Positions 31,800 through 42,981 of a stretch of DNA of 64,000 nt are shown in pieces. Source of the stretch: Nothopassalora personata. Taxonomy: Eukaryota > Ascomycota > Dothideomycetes > Mycosphaerellales > Mycosphaerellaceae. The notes under the pieces were generated by a model. The model did no database searches. It was given only the letters and a program-made list of their open reading frames with translations, and was not told where the DNA came from. Positions within the stretch are counted from its first letter, which is position 1, and every line of letters starts with the position of its first letter. The position numbers were made by a program, and so were the translations under genes. The stretch covers positions 2,294,001 through 2,358,000 of the forward strand of contig CM066295.1 of NCBI GenBank assembly GCA_033816765.1, written 5' to 3'.

Positions 31800-34700
31800 A
31801 TTTCGTAGGTTTTCGTCTAGTTCCTAGGTATTCTCTAATTTATAGTATCCTTTCTATTTAACGAGGTATTGCTAACCCTTTTTATCTAGGATTCGTTCTA
31901 CTTTGAATTCGTTCTCTACTTCTAGTTTAAAGTAGAATGTCTTCTACTAAGGTATTTTGGCGTACGTAGGTTCTAATAACGAAACATAGAACACTAGGTA
32001 GATCTTTACATCCTTAAGTAGCCTTAATCGGTAGTTAACGAGTCCTCGTACCTCTTTAACGAGAAATGGCCCGACTTTTACCTAATCTAGTTTCTTAGTC
32101 TTTCTTCTTATTTAAAGGTTTTTTATAAGGAGATAGACCTTATCCCCCTTCTTAAGCTAAGGTGCTATTTGTCGTTTCTTGTCGTATAGTGTCGCAATTT
32201 TATCTTAATTACTCTTAATTCTTCGTGTTAAGTTTTCGTAGATATTTTTCATTGCCTCCGTAGTTACGATTGCCCTTTTAGCTTATAGATGTAATCCTTC
32301 TTCGCTAAACAGGTTCGGATGCTTACCGTAGTTTACGAAGAAAGGTGTTTCGCCTATTGTTTCGGACTTATAGTTGTTTAGTACTAACTATACTATAGGT
32401 AGGAGTGTAACCTAATTGTTCTATACGTAGTTAATATAGTGCCGTAGATACTGTTCTAGGGTTTAATTCATTCTTTCCGTTTATCTATTAGTTTATAGAT
32501 AATAGGCAGTAGATAGTTTATGTTTAATCCCGATTGTAGAAATTAAGGTTCTCTAGTAGTTAGATGTAAATAACTTATCTCTATCTATAATAAAGACCCT
32601 TAGGAATCTATAGTATCGTACGAGTCGATCGAGTACGAGATGTCCGAGTTACTCTACATTATACGTTTTAGATATAGGAATAAAGTGTACGTATTTTATA
32701 AGTCGGTCTACTATAACTAACATTATGTTATATTATTATCCTATGGTTTAATCCTAAGATATTAGCAACTTAGTAATAAAGTCTATCGTAACTTCGTCCT
32801 ATAGGTTTATTAGTAGTGTCCGGAATTGTATCTCGCCGTACCTTACGTATCTTACGGCTTTATTTTTCTAATAGTATTCGTATCGTTTAATGTATCGTAG
32901 TACTTTCTATCGTAACTATAGGAATGCGAAGCTCCTCTAAATAAGTTCTACTATCTTAGATGTTCCGGGGTGTCCGTAAGTAGGTCCGTCGTAATATCGT
33001 CGTATATACTCTTCTTCTCGGTCCTTTAGTACCTAGTATTTCCCCTATACTATTAGGAATTGTTCTTCCGTGTCTTAAAGAACACGTACTATGTTATTAA
33101 ACTCCTTTATGTTAGTACTAAGGCTTCTATTATAATTTGCCTTTAGTATTTATTATTGCACTAGTTCTTTTCCTTCTATATAGTCGCTTCTTTAGCTTAG
33201 TGCGTCGGCCCTACTATTGTCTTTACCGGGTATATAGCGGATCTCGAACTTATACTAACCGAGCAGTTCCGACTAGCGGTACTGTCTTCTTATTAGCAGT
33301 TTAGTCGTAGTAAAGTATGTAAGATTCTTATAATTAGAAAGAATCGTTAACTTAGGTACTCCTTCCGTATATACCCTCTAGTACTACATTATAGCGATAA
33401 TAGCGAGAAGTTCCTTATTATAGATGTCGTAGTTTTGTTCCGCGGGTAATAGTTTCCTTAAGTAGTAGGCTACTAGGTGTCGTTTCCTATTATGCTCCTA
33501 GGTAAGATATACTCCGATAGCTATATCCGATGCGTCCGTCTCGATTTAGACCTCCTTAGTACCGTTAAATAGTTAAAGCGTTAGTACTAAGGCGCATTTT
33601 TCCTTTAATCGTTTAAATGCTAGTCGTTATACGCTACCCTATGTCTATTTAGTATCCTTCTTCGTAAGTATCGTTATAGGTATCGATGTCTTCGAATAGT
33701 TCTTTATGAATTTCCGGTTACAGTTAGCTAGGCTAAGGAATAATTGTACGTCCTTAACGCATATAGGCTCTAGCTATTCTCTAGTAGACTATGTCTTAGC
33801 TAGGTCGATTTAGATTCTAGTCGTACTAATAATAAATTCTAGGAATTTAACTTCTTTCTTATAGAATTTGTATTTCTTTGGTACCGTCCGAAAGCCTGTT
33901 TTAGATAGTCGTTCGAGTACGTTTTAGACCTGTCGTATATGTTACTAGAGTGTACCTTTCGTATAGATAAGGATATCGTCGACGTAGGCAATAATACTTA
34001 CGTCTAATAGGTCTCTTAGTGTCTTATTAATTAGGTCTTAGAATGTAACTAGTGCATTAGTTAATCTAAAAGACATAACTAAGAACTTGTATAGTCCGTA
34101 TCGAGTCCTAAATGCGGTTTTCTATTCTTCTCCTTCCGCTATACGGATAGTGTAGAAAGCGTCTTATAGATCGATCTTTATGTACTAGTCTAATCCGGTT
34201 AATCTATCCTATACTTCTTCGATGTTTAGTAATAGATATCGGTTCTTAATAGTAATCTCGTTTAACTTCCGGTAGTCTTATACGAGTCGTAGTTTCCCGT
34301 TTACTTTTAGAATAAACATATATAGAGATGCTATACTTAAGGTCGATTTTCGTATTCGTTCTTTCGCTAGGTTCTCCTTTAGCTATTCTCGTAGGGTTAT
34401 TAGCTCCTTTTTGGACATTTAGTATAGGGGTCCCTATAGAGGCTCTTTCCCTAGCTAAATGTTTATCTTATAATCCTATAGTTAGTATTTAGGTAAGGCG
34501 TCTTCGTCCTTTCCCTCTTTAAAGAGCCTTCTCTACTTAAAGTACTCCTTAGGGATAGTTAACTCCGAAATGTTAGTATCCTTCGATAGTACGTTAGGTC
34601 TATTAATTCTAGTAACTTCGTAACCCGGCGGCCCTACGCTAGTGTCTATCCCGGTCGAAGGTAGTTCTTCTATCCTTCTAGTCGGCGTAAGCTCTATTCG

Positions 34701-35405
34701 GTTAAGCTATCTCTTTACCTTATCTACTAGCGAACGCTACCGCTACGTAGGATTAATGTCGATAACGTAATCGCATTACTCGAATGTAAGTACTCCTCTT
34801 CTCTAGTCGATAGCTAGATTGTACTTTCTTAACTAAGGTATACCTAGTACGATCTCGTAACTGGCTATGTTAGTAACATCTAAGATAATTTCCTCGTAGT
34901 ACCGTTAGATAGCTAGTAGTAACGGTCTCGTCTCTCGTTCTACGCTAGGTAAGGATAATCCGTCTACCGCGATTAATTTATACCCTTCGTTCTTATATTA
35001 GGTTACGATCCCTTTAGTCCTAATAAATGCTTCGGAGGTAAAATTCCCGCTCGCTCCGGAGTTAATTATAACCCTAGTCCTATAACCGTTAACGATTACT
35101 TATGTTCGGAAGACTACTATCGATACTTAAGCTTATTATATATTATATAACTCCTTTTAGTCGCTTATTCCTAAGGAGTCGATCCTTTTCCCTATTTATA
35201 TATAGAACGTCGTGTTTCGTGTCTCGAGGCCTCCGCTCGAACCTAGCGCGAGCCTTTCTATGTCTACACCTATCTTCGGTAGCGTTCCTAGATCTTCTAC
35301 GTTTCTAAGTAGAGTACGCGTACGTATTGCACTACGTTACGTAATTTATTCGATATAAATGTTCCTAACGGCGTAAGGTATCCGGTACCTATTATTTAGC
35401 TTCCT
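31800..35405 (-). pseudogene. pol of chromovirus A, RIP-inactivated
   Basis: On the minus strand: protease near 35.1 kb, reverse transcriptase at about 34.4-33.9 kb with YVDDI encoded at about 33,973-33,989, RNase H near 33.5-33.2 kb, integrase at about 33.0-32.1 kb, and a chromodomain at about 31.93-31.80 kb. The last domain places A among chromoviruses, whose integrase tail can target heterochromatin. It is closely related to pol of element F. Confidence 0.82.
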
Positions 35406-37985
35406 ATTGGTAGTCGTTCTATAATAGCGGTTACTAGGTTTTCGGTCGTCTCTATAAGTAGGTATCCCTAGGCTATGCCTCGTAGAGTATCGAGTGTTTT
35501 ATCGAACTTAATAGAGTATAGCATTCGCCGTCCGCCTATTTTAGGTAGGAATTCTTCGTGCCTTCTTTATAGGTATACGATTATATTATATAGTTTCTTA
35601 GGTGCATTGATTGTAAAGGTTAGTTATTCGTTATTGTTATTAGTGTTACTCTCTTCTCCTTTAGAGGAATCTTCTTCGCTTAATTCTTCTAGATCCTAGT
35701 CTTCTTCGATAGTGTTACGGTTCTGATCTGGGACTGAAGGAAGCTAACCAATCAGACCTCCACAATTGGTGGGCGCTTCCGCCCGAGAAGTGCTCTCTCG
35801 CCCGTAGGAATGAAACCAAGGAACCGAGAGAGCAACTGAAGTGATCTCCTTGACCTCGTTGATCTCGGTGATCTCGAGAGAACATGGAGAGCATAGAGAG
35901 CACGGAGAGCAACGCTCTATCTCCTTTGTATTTAGGAACGCTAAGAAACCCTTATGGTTCTAATGCGTTCAACTCATGTTACTATCTCACTGATTAGAAT
36001 ACAACTCTTACTCCAATCATTCATCTTCGCTCAGCTTGCTTTAGCCTCTCCAAAGAATACCGCCACGTGACTTGACTTATCTCTCTTTTGAGACTAGCCC
36101 TGGAACGAGACAATAACAGATAGTATCTAGCCCGGTAGTTTCTTAACTTTCTTCCTATAGTTTCGGTAACTACGATCTATTCTATCCTAGGTCCTAGTTT
36201 TCTTTATCGCTTCTATCGTTATTAAAGTAGGATTCGTCGATGTCTACTTCTCGGAGCGTAGCATTCTACCTATATGTCGCTCCTAGGGTTGCTCATAGTT
36301 ACTATAGGAAATACCCTACGCCTTCCTTAGCGGAGTAGTAGATTTAGCACGAGTCTTAGTAATAGAAGCGCTAATAAAGGGTTCCGTAACTATTTCGAGT
36401 ATCTCGTTCGATCTCGTAGTCGACTCTTCTTACTATTATACTAAGTTCTCGTTTTTCCTATTAGTAGGATTCTCTAAGCCTATCGAGTTATATTACAGTA
36501 TGCATACATCTAGAGGCGAGTTCCCCGTAGGTAATCTAGAGGAAGTGTTTTAGTACTTTGTTTTTTATTACTAGTAGCAATTTACTAACCCTTTCGGTTA
36601 CCTCTTAGAGTTAGTCTCGTAATAACGAGAGGCATTCCTAGGGATCGTTCGTAAGTACCTCGTTTATCTCGATGTCCGAGAGGTCTTATTCTAGTTTCCC
36701 TAGGATCTCTCGTTTTACTTATTCGACCGTCTTAATTTCTATAGTTTCGGTCGTCCGGTAATTTCCTAAGGTGTCCTTTATCTAGATCGTATTAAATTAG
36801 TATGTTCTCTTAAACTGTTATAGTCGGTTCTATAACCTAAATAGTGTAGCTTCTATTAGTTGTCCGTAGTATCCTCCTCGTCCTTATAAGGGGTCTAGGA
36901 GAGGTATGTTACTTCCGTTACTAACTCTCTCCTCTACTTCTCGAGTATAGTCGGTACCTCCTAGTAGTCTAACACTACTCTCGAGTTTACTAGTTCTTCG
37001 TTATATTATATTAAACTGCTTACGGCGTACTATATTTTTCTTACCGTAGTAGTCCCTTACTATGTAGCCTTCTTTACTATAATTATAGTAAGTAAAGCTT
37101 CCTTTTAAACTCTTAGGCCCTTTCTTACCCCTATTCTTACTTCCGATCTTACGACCTTTCTCGGTAACGTCGAGTTCTATAGGCTATAGCCTATAGTATA
37201 GCTTATAGCTAGACTTGTTATTATTAAAGTTATCATAGTCCCTATTGCGATTGTTATAGCCTAGTATAAATCTGGCCTTTCCGGATACTTTAGAGTCGTA
37301 TCGTCGTTCTATAGCTCTCTCGTAGAGCTTATCGTTAAGATTAATCGTAACTCTAATAAGGTTGCCTAAGTTATTAAATTCTTCGACTATCCCGCATTAA
37401 CTCGACCTTAACGTTCTCCTTTAAGCTACGTCGATATATAACTTGTAAGGCCTCGTCGTCCTAATCGGTAAGTTAAGCGTATTCCTAGAATTTAGTAGTA
37501 TACTCGGCGGTAGATGTCTTCTAGGTTAAGTATTATATAATATAAACGGTAGTAGTAACCTCGTTAGAGACTCTAAATACGCTCTTTATAGTATTCTTAA
37601 GATAGTTATAAGATATAAAGATTCCGTTAGCGTTATTAGTACCGTTACTATCTAAGTAGGTTCTTAGGAAGGGTTTAACCTAATACTAAGGGTTTAACCT
37701 AATACTATGCTCGTCCTCTTAAGAAGGTAGTAGTAAAGATAGGCTTAAGGTTCTTAGCTATAGAGTTAAATAAGAAGTACGTATCTATCTAAGTAACCTA
37801 AGTGTCGAACTTGTCTCGATCGCTATTGTAGAACTCTAGCTTACTAACCTTAAGGGATTTATTGCCTATATAAGTAGCTAAGGCATTAATAGCATCGTTT
37901 ACGGTCCGTAGTCGGGTGCCTCTATCTACTTCACTAGGGGCGGGTGTTCCCCTAGTGCTCTATCGATCTCCTATTCTAGAGGGCG
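35406..37985 (-). pseudogene. gag of chromovirus A, interrupted by a solo LTR
   Basis: The minus-strand frame contains retroviral-type gag text near 37.6-37.4 kb (SNEVTTTVYII, then TAEYTTKF) and, further on, a zinc-knuckle region near 37.1 kb. The solo LTR 35,713-36,118 is inserted in its 3' part. The frame is broken by RIP stops. Confidence 0.65.
35713..36118 (+). repeat. Solo LTR of the F family, not RIP-mutated
   Basis: 406 bp from TGTTACGGTT to CAATAACA, flanked by TSD GATAG (35,708-35,712 and 36,119-36,123). It aligns with the LTRs of F (38,532-38,891; 47,404-47,739), which look like RIP-mutated versions of it. It keeps CpA and TpG freely and a CACGTGAC box (36,064-36,071). It must have inserted after A was mutated, or escaped because it is short. 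Confidence 0.92.
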
Positions 37986-37993
37986 TTCTAAGC

Positions 37994-38371
37994 TATTAGG
38001 TTTAGTTAAACCTATAATCTTACTAAGTTAACTAATAAGTTAGGTAACCTTCGTTCGATCGAGATTTGTTCTCGTCGAGTAGGAGTAGGAGGGAGAGCAG
38101 TATAAAGTAGTAGTAAGGTAGCGGTTAGGCTAAGGTTATATTCTAAATAGTAAGATTAAACAGTAAGTTAAACGCCTCTAAACTATAAGGGTTTTTAGCG
38201 TTCCTAAATACAAAGGAGACATTACTAGTCTTAGCCTTAATCGCTTAATTACTAGTAAGCGAGTAATCTCGAATCACTAAGTCGCTAGTGAGCGAGTGAT
38301 CTTATGCGGCGTACGTGATCTCTATAGCTAATAGTTAGGCGTGCCGTCGTAGCTTAAACCGAACCGTAACA
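37994..38371 (-). repeat. LTR of element A (right, 5' LTR)
   Basis: 378-bp partner of the LTR at 12,556. Its first bases TATTAGG versus TGTTAGG show the RIP change at the TG terminus. It is followed directly by TSD CTTTA. Confidence 0.9.
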
Positions 38372-38376
38372 CTTTA

Positions 38377-38531
38377 GTAAGGTATACTATATATATAATA
38401 ATATGTTAAGGGTGTTTACTAACTTATAAGTAGTATTATAGTAGATATTATTAAGTAGACTCCTATAAACTAATTTAGTAATACTAGTAATGTCTTTATT
38501 AGTAGAACTAGCTCTAGTAACGGTAACGATC
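38377..38531 (+). pseudogene. Background repeat R0, middle part with degenerate ORF
   Basis: A plus-strand frame runs through here and continues in frame at 47,745 once F and one CGATC copy are removed. The text is Ser/Asn-rich at the end (SRTSSSNGND). Family unknown. Confidence 0.45.
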
Positions 38532-38891
38532 TATTACGGAATAATTCCTATAGACCCTAGAATTATAATAACGAGACGAGCACGTAACTTATCCTACCTA
38601 AGCGCTTAGACTGAGGGCGATTAGACTGCTTATGCTTAGACTAATTAGACTACTTATGCTTAGAATAATTAGACTAATTACCGAGATCTACGAATCTCCT
38701 TTATATTTAGGAACGTATTCTAACCCTTATAGTTCCGATGCGTTTAACTTATGTTACTATCTTACTAATTGAAATACACTCTTATCCTAATTATTTATCT
38801 TCGCTTAGCTTACTTTAGCCTCTCTAAAGAATACCGCTACGTAACTAAACTTATCTCTCTTTTAAGACTAGCCCTAGAACGAGACATAACA
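38532..38891 (+). repeat. 5' LTR of element F
   Basis: 360 bp. Relative to 47,404 it has an extra short tandem copy of a GCTTAGACTAATTAG-like unit. Confidence 0.9.
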
Positions 38892-38924
38892 CTTTAAACG
38901 CCCTTAGGATAAGCGCTACTTAAG

Positions 38925-39269
38925 TGTTAGGATCCGCTATAACGTTATTACAACATAGGCTTAGTATCTTTATAGTAATGTCTCTCTCGTTATAAAGGTA
39001 GTGAATCTAAACAGTATATAGTGTATACTTAAAATAAGTGAAGTACGAGGCTCCTATCTACTTATAAAAGAGCGTCGTCTATATAGTGCTATGTCTTAGC
39101 GTAACTAATCTAAGTCGCTTATCCTTAGTCCTAATCTAAGTCGCTTATCCTTAGTCCTAATCTAAGTCGCTTATCCTTAGTCCTAATCTAAGTCGCTTAT
39201 CCTTAGTCCTACTACCTCGTAGCCTATATAAACCCTTATCGTTCGTAGCGAATAAGTGTATCCGTAACA
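38925..39269 (+). repeat. LTR 1 of the E family, with minisatellite
   Basis: Starts TGTTAGGATCC and ends CCGTAACA. It contains four tandem copies of a 26-bp unit (listed separately), where LTR 3 has one. Confidence 0.85.
39106..39209 (+). repeat. 26-bp minisatellite, four units, in E-family LTR 1
   Basis: Four nearly perfect tandem copies of a unit beginning TAATCTAAGTCGCTTATCC. They are absent from LTR 2, which instead has CTACTCGT repeats near 41,205-41,252. Confidence 0.85.
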
Positions 39270-39370
39270 CTACCTCCCTCTTCTAGGATTAATGTCCCTA
39301 TTAATTACGTATCGTTATCTTATATAATTAATGCTCCTCCTTTATTTCCTAGCTTCTAAAGTTCTAAAGG

Positions 39371-39868
39371 ATGTCTTCTAAATCTACTCTTTCTCGTAAG
39401 GCTCTTATTACTCGTATCTTAGCGGATTTGTAGCCTACTCTTGTTCCTTATAATACTTATCGTCGTCTAAAATAGTCCTACTAATACTCTTCTAATCTAA
39501 GGATATTATTATCTTATACCTACTACGTCCGTATAGGTAGGTCCTACGTTACTACCTCCTAGGAGGCGCTTAACCGGATAGTAGAGGAATTAGCTACTAG
39601 GCTAGAAACGGATCGAAAAGCCCGTAACTCCCTACTTAAATAGCTCGCTATACTCTAGTCCCGGATTACGAGAAACGAGCGAGTTCTCTCTAAGAATAGC
39701 CGCCGCGCGGACGAGAAATTGCGGTGTATAGTATAAGAGGTGTCGGAGGAGGATAGTAATCCCTCTACTCTCGAGGAGTTAGAGGCTAACCTCTAGTCTA
39801 CCGGCGTCGGGTCTCCGTTCTCGTAGTCGGGTCCTTCGGGTAATTCCGTAGGTTACGTAGTCGGGTAA
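39371..39868 (+). pseudogene. Accessory ORF of element E (Zn2Cys6-like cluster plus coiled coil)
   Basis: ATG 39,371 to TAA 39,866-39,868, 165 codons, antisense to gag. Codons 27, 30, 37, 49, 52 and 59 are all TAT/TAC; read as mutated TGY they give Cys-x2-Cys-x6-Cys-x11-Cys-x2-Cys-x6-Cys, with the first three at exactly the same codon numbers as in element A. A long charged helix follows (ALNRIVEELATRLETDRKAR). In-frame TAG/TAA codons fit RIP. Its retention in an element that has lost pol suggests that it, or the sequence holding it, matters for the element. Confidence 0.6.
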
Positions 39869-39929
39869 GTTGTCTAGTATCTAGTAGTTATTTATCTATA
39901 TCGTAATATTAACTTCTATATCCTAGGTT

Positions 39930-40905
39930 ATTAAATTAAGAAGCCACTGTTTAATGCCTTATTATTATTAGGTCGTTTCTACTAGGTAGATTTCGAGAAG
40001 AAGTTCTTACATTCCTAGTATATATTCTCTTTACGAATTATTACGTTAATCTCGTGGCTAAGTATATTCTTCCTTTTATAGTTCTTTATAAAGTAGCCTT
40101 ACTCGCTATATATGTAGTAGGTAGAACCTTTACTCTTTAGCCCCCTTCCTATCCTACGTTCCGTTACGTCTAATTCTATTAGATCCCCGTAACTACTAGG
40201 GTCCTAACTTCTAGCCTTAAAGCCCCCTCTTCCGCCTGCGGCGGGTCTCTAGTATCTAGGCTATACGAATCGGTCGTATCTTAAATCCTAGAGCCTTTCG
40301 TTAATCTCCTTTACTACCTTAATTATTACCCCTAGCGTAATAACGCTAGCGTTTTAGGATAATTTGGCTTTAACGTTATCCTTTAGCCCGAGGTAGAACT
40401 ATAATCGTAAAGCTACGTCGTTCTATTCTAGGTCGGCGGTATATCCTTAGAATTCTAAGGCGTATAGCGCTATAGAAGTAGTATATTAAAGTTATCGGAT
40501 ATGTCGGTCGGCGTATACCTCCTTATTTGGTATCCCGTATAGATTATCGAGTTTCGTCTTAAACTCGTCGTAGTCGTAGAAAGTTTTTCGAGTTTCCGTC
40601 TTTAGTGTTTCTCCCTCGCCCTAGTTATATAGCTAGTCCTTAAGGTATAGTTAGAATCCTCTAGCTACTTTTCCTCGTAGGAAGGATGCGGCGTATAAGA
40701 CCTTACTAGCCTCGCCTTAAAACTAGTGTACGTTAAAGTAAAGATATAACTAAACCTATAGTTAAAAAGCCTCTAGTTTATCCTTAGTCCCGTCGAACGT
40801 CTCCGGCGTAGATACCTTAGGTGTACGGTAGTAGTCTAATAGGTCTAGTATGCCTATAGGAGTGTTATTGTTCTTACTACTTCCTATAATCGACATTTCG
40901 CTTAT
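39930..40905 (-). pseudogene. gag of element E with CCHC zinc knuckle
   Basis: On the minus strand the frame starts around 40,900 and includes TPETFDGTKDKLEAF and, about 100 residues on, DEFKTKLDNLYG, both typical of Ty3/gypsy capsid. Towards 40.11-40.07 kb it shows a CCHC knuckle with two cysteines now read as Tyr (EQGYFIKNY-like text). It ends close to the 3' end of the accessory ORF, with no room for pol. Confidence 0.65.
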
Positions 40906-41006
40906 TCTTTCCGTAATACTAGTTAATTATAGCGTTTATCGTAATAGACTCCGGGTAGCGTCTCTCCCCGATATATATAAAGGGCCCTAGTAGTAGTGCT
41001 TAAAGT

Positions 41007-41281
41007 TATTAGGATCCGCTATAACATTATTACAATATAGGCTTAGTATCTTTATAGTAATGTCTCTCTCGTTATAAAGGTAGTGAATCTAAATAGTATA
41101 TAGTATATACTTTAAATAAGTTAAGTACAAAGCTCCTATCTACTCGTAAAGAAGCGTCGTCTATATAGTGCTATGTCTTAGCGTAACTAATTAGACCCTA
41201 CTCGTCTACTCGACTACTCGTCTACTCGTCTACTCGTCTAATAAAGTTCCTCTACGTGCACGATTGTACCGGACCGTAATA
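41007..41281 (+). repeat. LTR 2 of the E family
   Basis: 275 bp, TATTAGGATCC...CCGTAATA (RIP-mutated termini), followed by CTATA. Confidence 0.85.
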
Positions 41282-42709
41282 CTATAGATAGTCGTTCGAT
41301 AACTGCTTTAGCTAAGTTCTCCGTATTACTTATAGTTAGGTAACCCTATACTATGCCCCTTATCGTATCGAGTGTTTTATTAAGCTCGTTAGGGTTTAGG
41401 TATCGTTTTCCTAAGAACTTTAGTAGGAATTCTTCGTACCTTCGTTAGAGGTAGATAATTAACTTATAGAGTTTTCTTAGCGCGTCTACTGTAAATGTGT
41501 GTACTTTGTTTTTATCGTCGGTATCGCTCTCTTCTTCTTCGGATAAGTCCTCGCTTAACTCCTCCGGTACGTAATCTTCTTCGATAGTATCTAGTTTATT
41601 TATTTATTGTTCCGGTACTAGTAACTAGCGTCCGTTCTATTCTAGATCTTAGTTTTCTTTATTATCGTTATCGAAGTAAGATTCGTCTATATCTACTTTT
41701 TAGAGCTTATTCCGTCCGTATTAAGCTCCTGGGGTTCCTACTAGCTATTGTAGCTAGTACCCTACGCCTAACTTAGCGTCGTAGTAGGTTTAACACGAGT
41801 CCTAGTAATAGAATCGCTAATAAAGGCTTCCGTAACCGTATCGAGATTCCCTCTTAACTTTATAGTTAACTCCTCGTGTTATTATGCTAAATAATCTAAT
41901 AGTCTTTAATTGTTAGGTATTTAGTAGTAGTGTATATTATCGAATATAGTATCCTCCTTGTCCTTATAAGGGGTCTAGGAGAGGCGTCGTAACCCGGTTA
42001 CTATCCTTCTCCTCTACTCTCTAGGTATAGTTAAATTGTCGGGGTCTAATACTGCTCCTAGATTTGCCTACCTTTAGTTATATTATATTAAACTACTCGC
42101 GGCGCACTATATTTTTACCGCGGCAATCCCGCGCTATATAGCCTTCTCTACTATAGGTATAGTATATAAGTTTTCCTTTTCCTTTAAAGGGCTTTCCGTA
42201 GCCCTTACTCTTATTAATCCTCCGTCCCCGTTAGGTAACGTCTAGTTCTATTAGCTATAGTCTATAATAGGGCTAGCTTTATCGTAAGAATCCCCCCTTC
42301 GTAACGTATCCCCCTAAGGGTTTACAATCCGGAGTATATCCTACTATACCTCCTACTTTAGAGTCGTATTTCTTTTCCTAGTACCGTTCCTAGAGCTAGT
42401 TATCGATGTCGATCGACGCCTTTATTAGCTCTTTGAGGTTAGTAATCGTTCCTTCGTGTCTTATTAACTCGTCCTTAACGGAGTCCTTAAGCCTACGTCG
42501 GAATATAGTTATTAATGCCGTCTAGTCCTATCTAGTAATCTATCCGTATTCTTCGAATTTAGCGGTATACTCTAAAGTAGACGTCTTCTACTATAGGTGT
42601 TAAATAATTTGTATAGCCTATTAGACTTCGTTCGAGGTTCTAAAGATTAACTTTATCTTATCTTTAAAAAGGGTGTAGCTCCTAAATATTCCGGTAGGGT
42701 CTTATTGTC
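41282..42709 (-). pseudogene. gag of chromovirus F, inverted and N-terminally truncated
   Basis: Minus-strand gag homologous to the part of A at about 35.4-37.6 kb. Near 42.7-42.4 kb it reads FRTSNEV, then TLEYTAKFEEYG, then FRRRLKDSVKDELI, as in Ty3/gypsy capsids. Its 3' end (41,282) should join pol at 42,977 in the ancestral order, but it lies in the opposite orientation between LTR 2 and LTR 3. The first part of gag is missing. Confidence 0.7.
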
Positions 42710-42976
42710 TATTACGGACATACTTATTCGCTACGAACGATAAGGGTTTATATAGGCTACGAGGCAGTAGGACTAAGGATAAGCGACTTAGATTAGTGAC
42801 GCTAAGACATAGTACTATATAGACGACGCTCTTTTATAAGTAGATAGAAGCCTCGTGCTTAACTCATTTTAAGTATATACTATATACTATTTAGATTTAC
42901 TACCTTTATAACGAGAGAGACATTACTATAAAAATTCTAAGCCTATGTTATAATAACGTTATAGCGGATCCTAACA
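42710..42976 (-). repeat. LTR 3 of the E family, inverted
   Basis: 267 bp, reverse complement of LTR 1 and LTR 2. Its start abuts TATAG (42,977-42,981), the complement of the CTATA flank of LTR 2. Its other end abuts truncated gag. Confidence 0.85.
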
Positions 42977-42981
42977 TATAG

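Larger units (their letters stand above)
12556..38371 (-). mobile_element. Element A: Ty3/gypsy chromovirus with nested insertions
   Basis: Bounded by direct LTRs at 12,556-12,932 and 37,994-38,371 and a perfect 5-bp TSD CTTTA (12,551-12,555 and 38,372-38,376). Coding is on the minus strand: gag on the right, then protease, reverse transcriptase, RNase H, integrase and a chromodomain towards 31.8 kb. An accessory ORF lies on the opposite strand near the 3' LTR. The element is inactive: its frames are full of TAA/TAG from RIP. Element B (13,185-31,433) and a solo LTR (35,713-36,118) sit inside it, so its own length is about 7.2 kb. Confidence 0.9.
38925..41281 (-). mobile_element. Element E: non-autonomous LTR element (gag plus accessory ORF, no pol)
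   Basis: Related direct LTRs at 38,925-39,269 and 41,007-41,281 enclose only 1.7 kb. It holds a minus-strand gag with a CCHC knuckle and a plus-strand accessory ORF; protease, RT and integrase are absent. The flank to the right is CTATA (41,282-41,286), whose partner TATAG lies at 42,977-42,981 beside the third LTR, showing that the original insertion site was at the gag/pol boundary of F before an inversion. Confidence 0.75.

Noticed and set aside
39106..39209. CRISPR-like array
   Set aside because: The four units are directly adjacent without spacers, in a fungal LTR.
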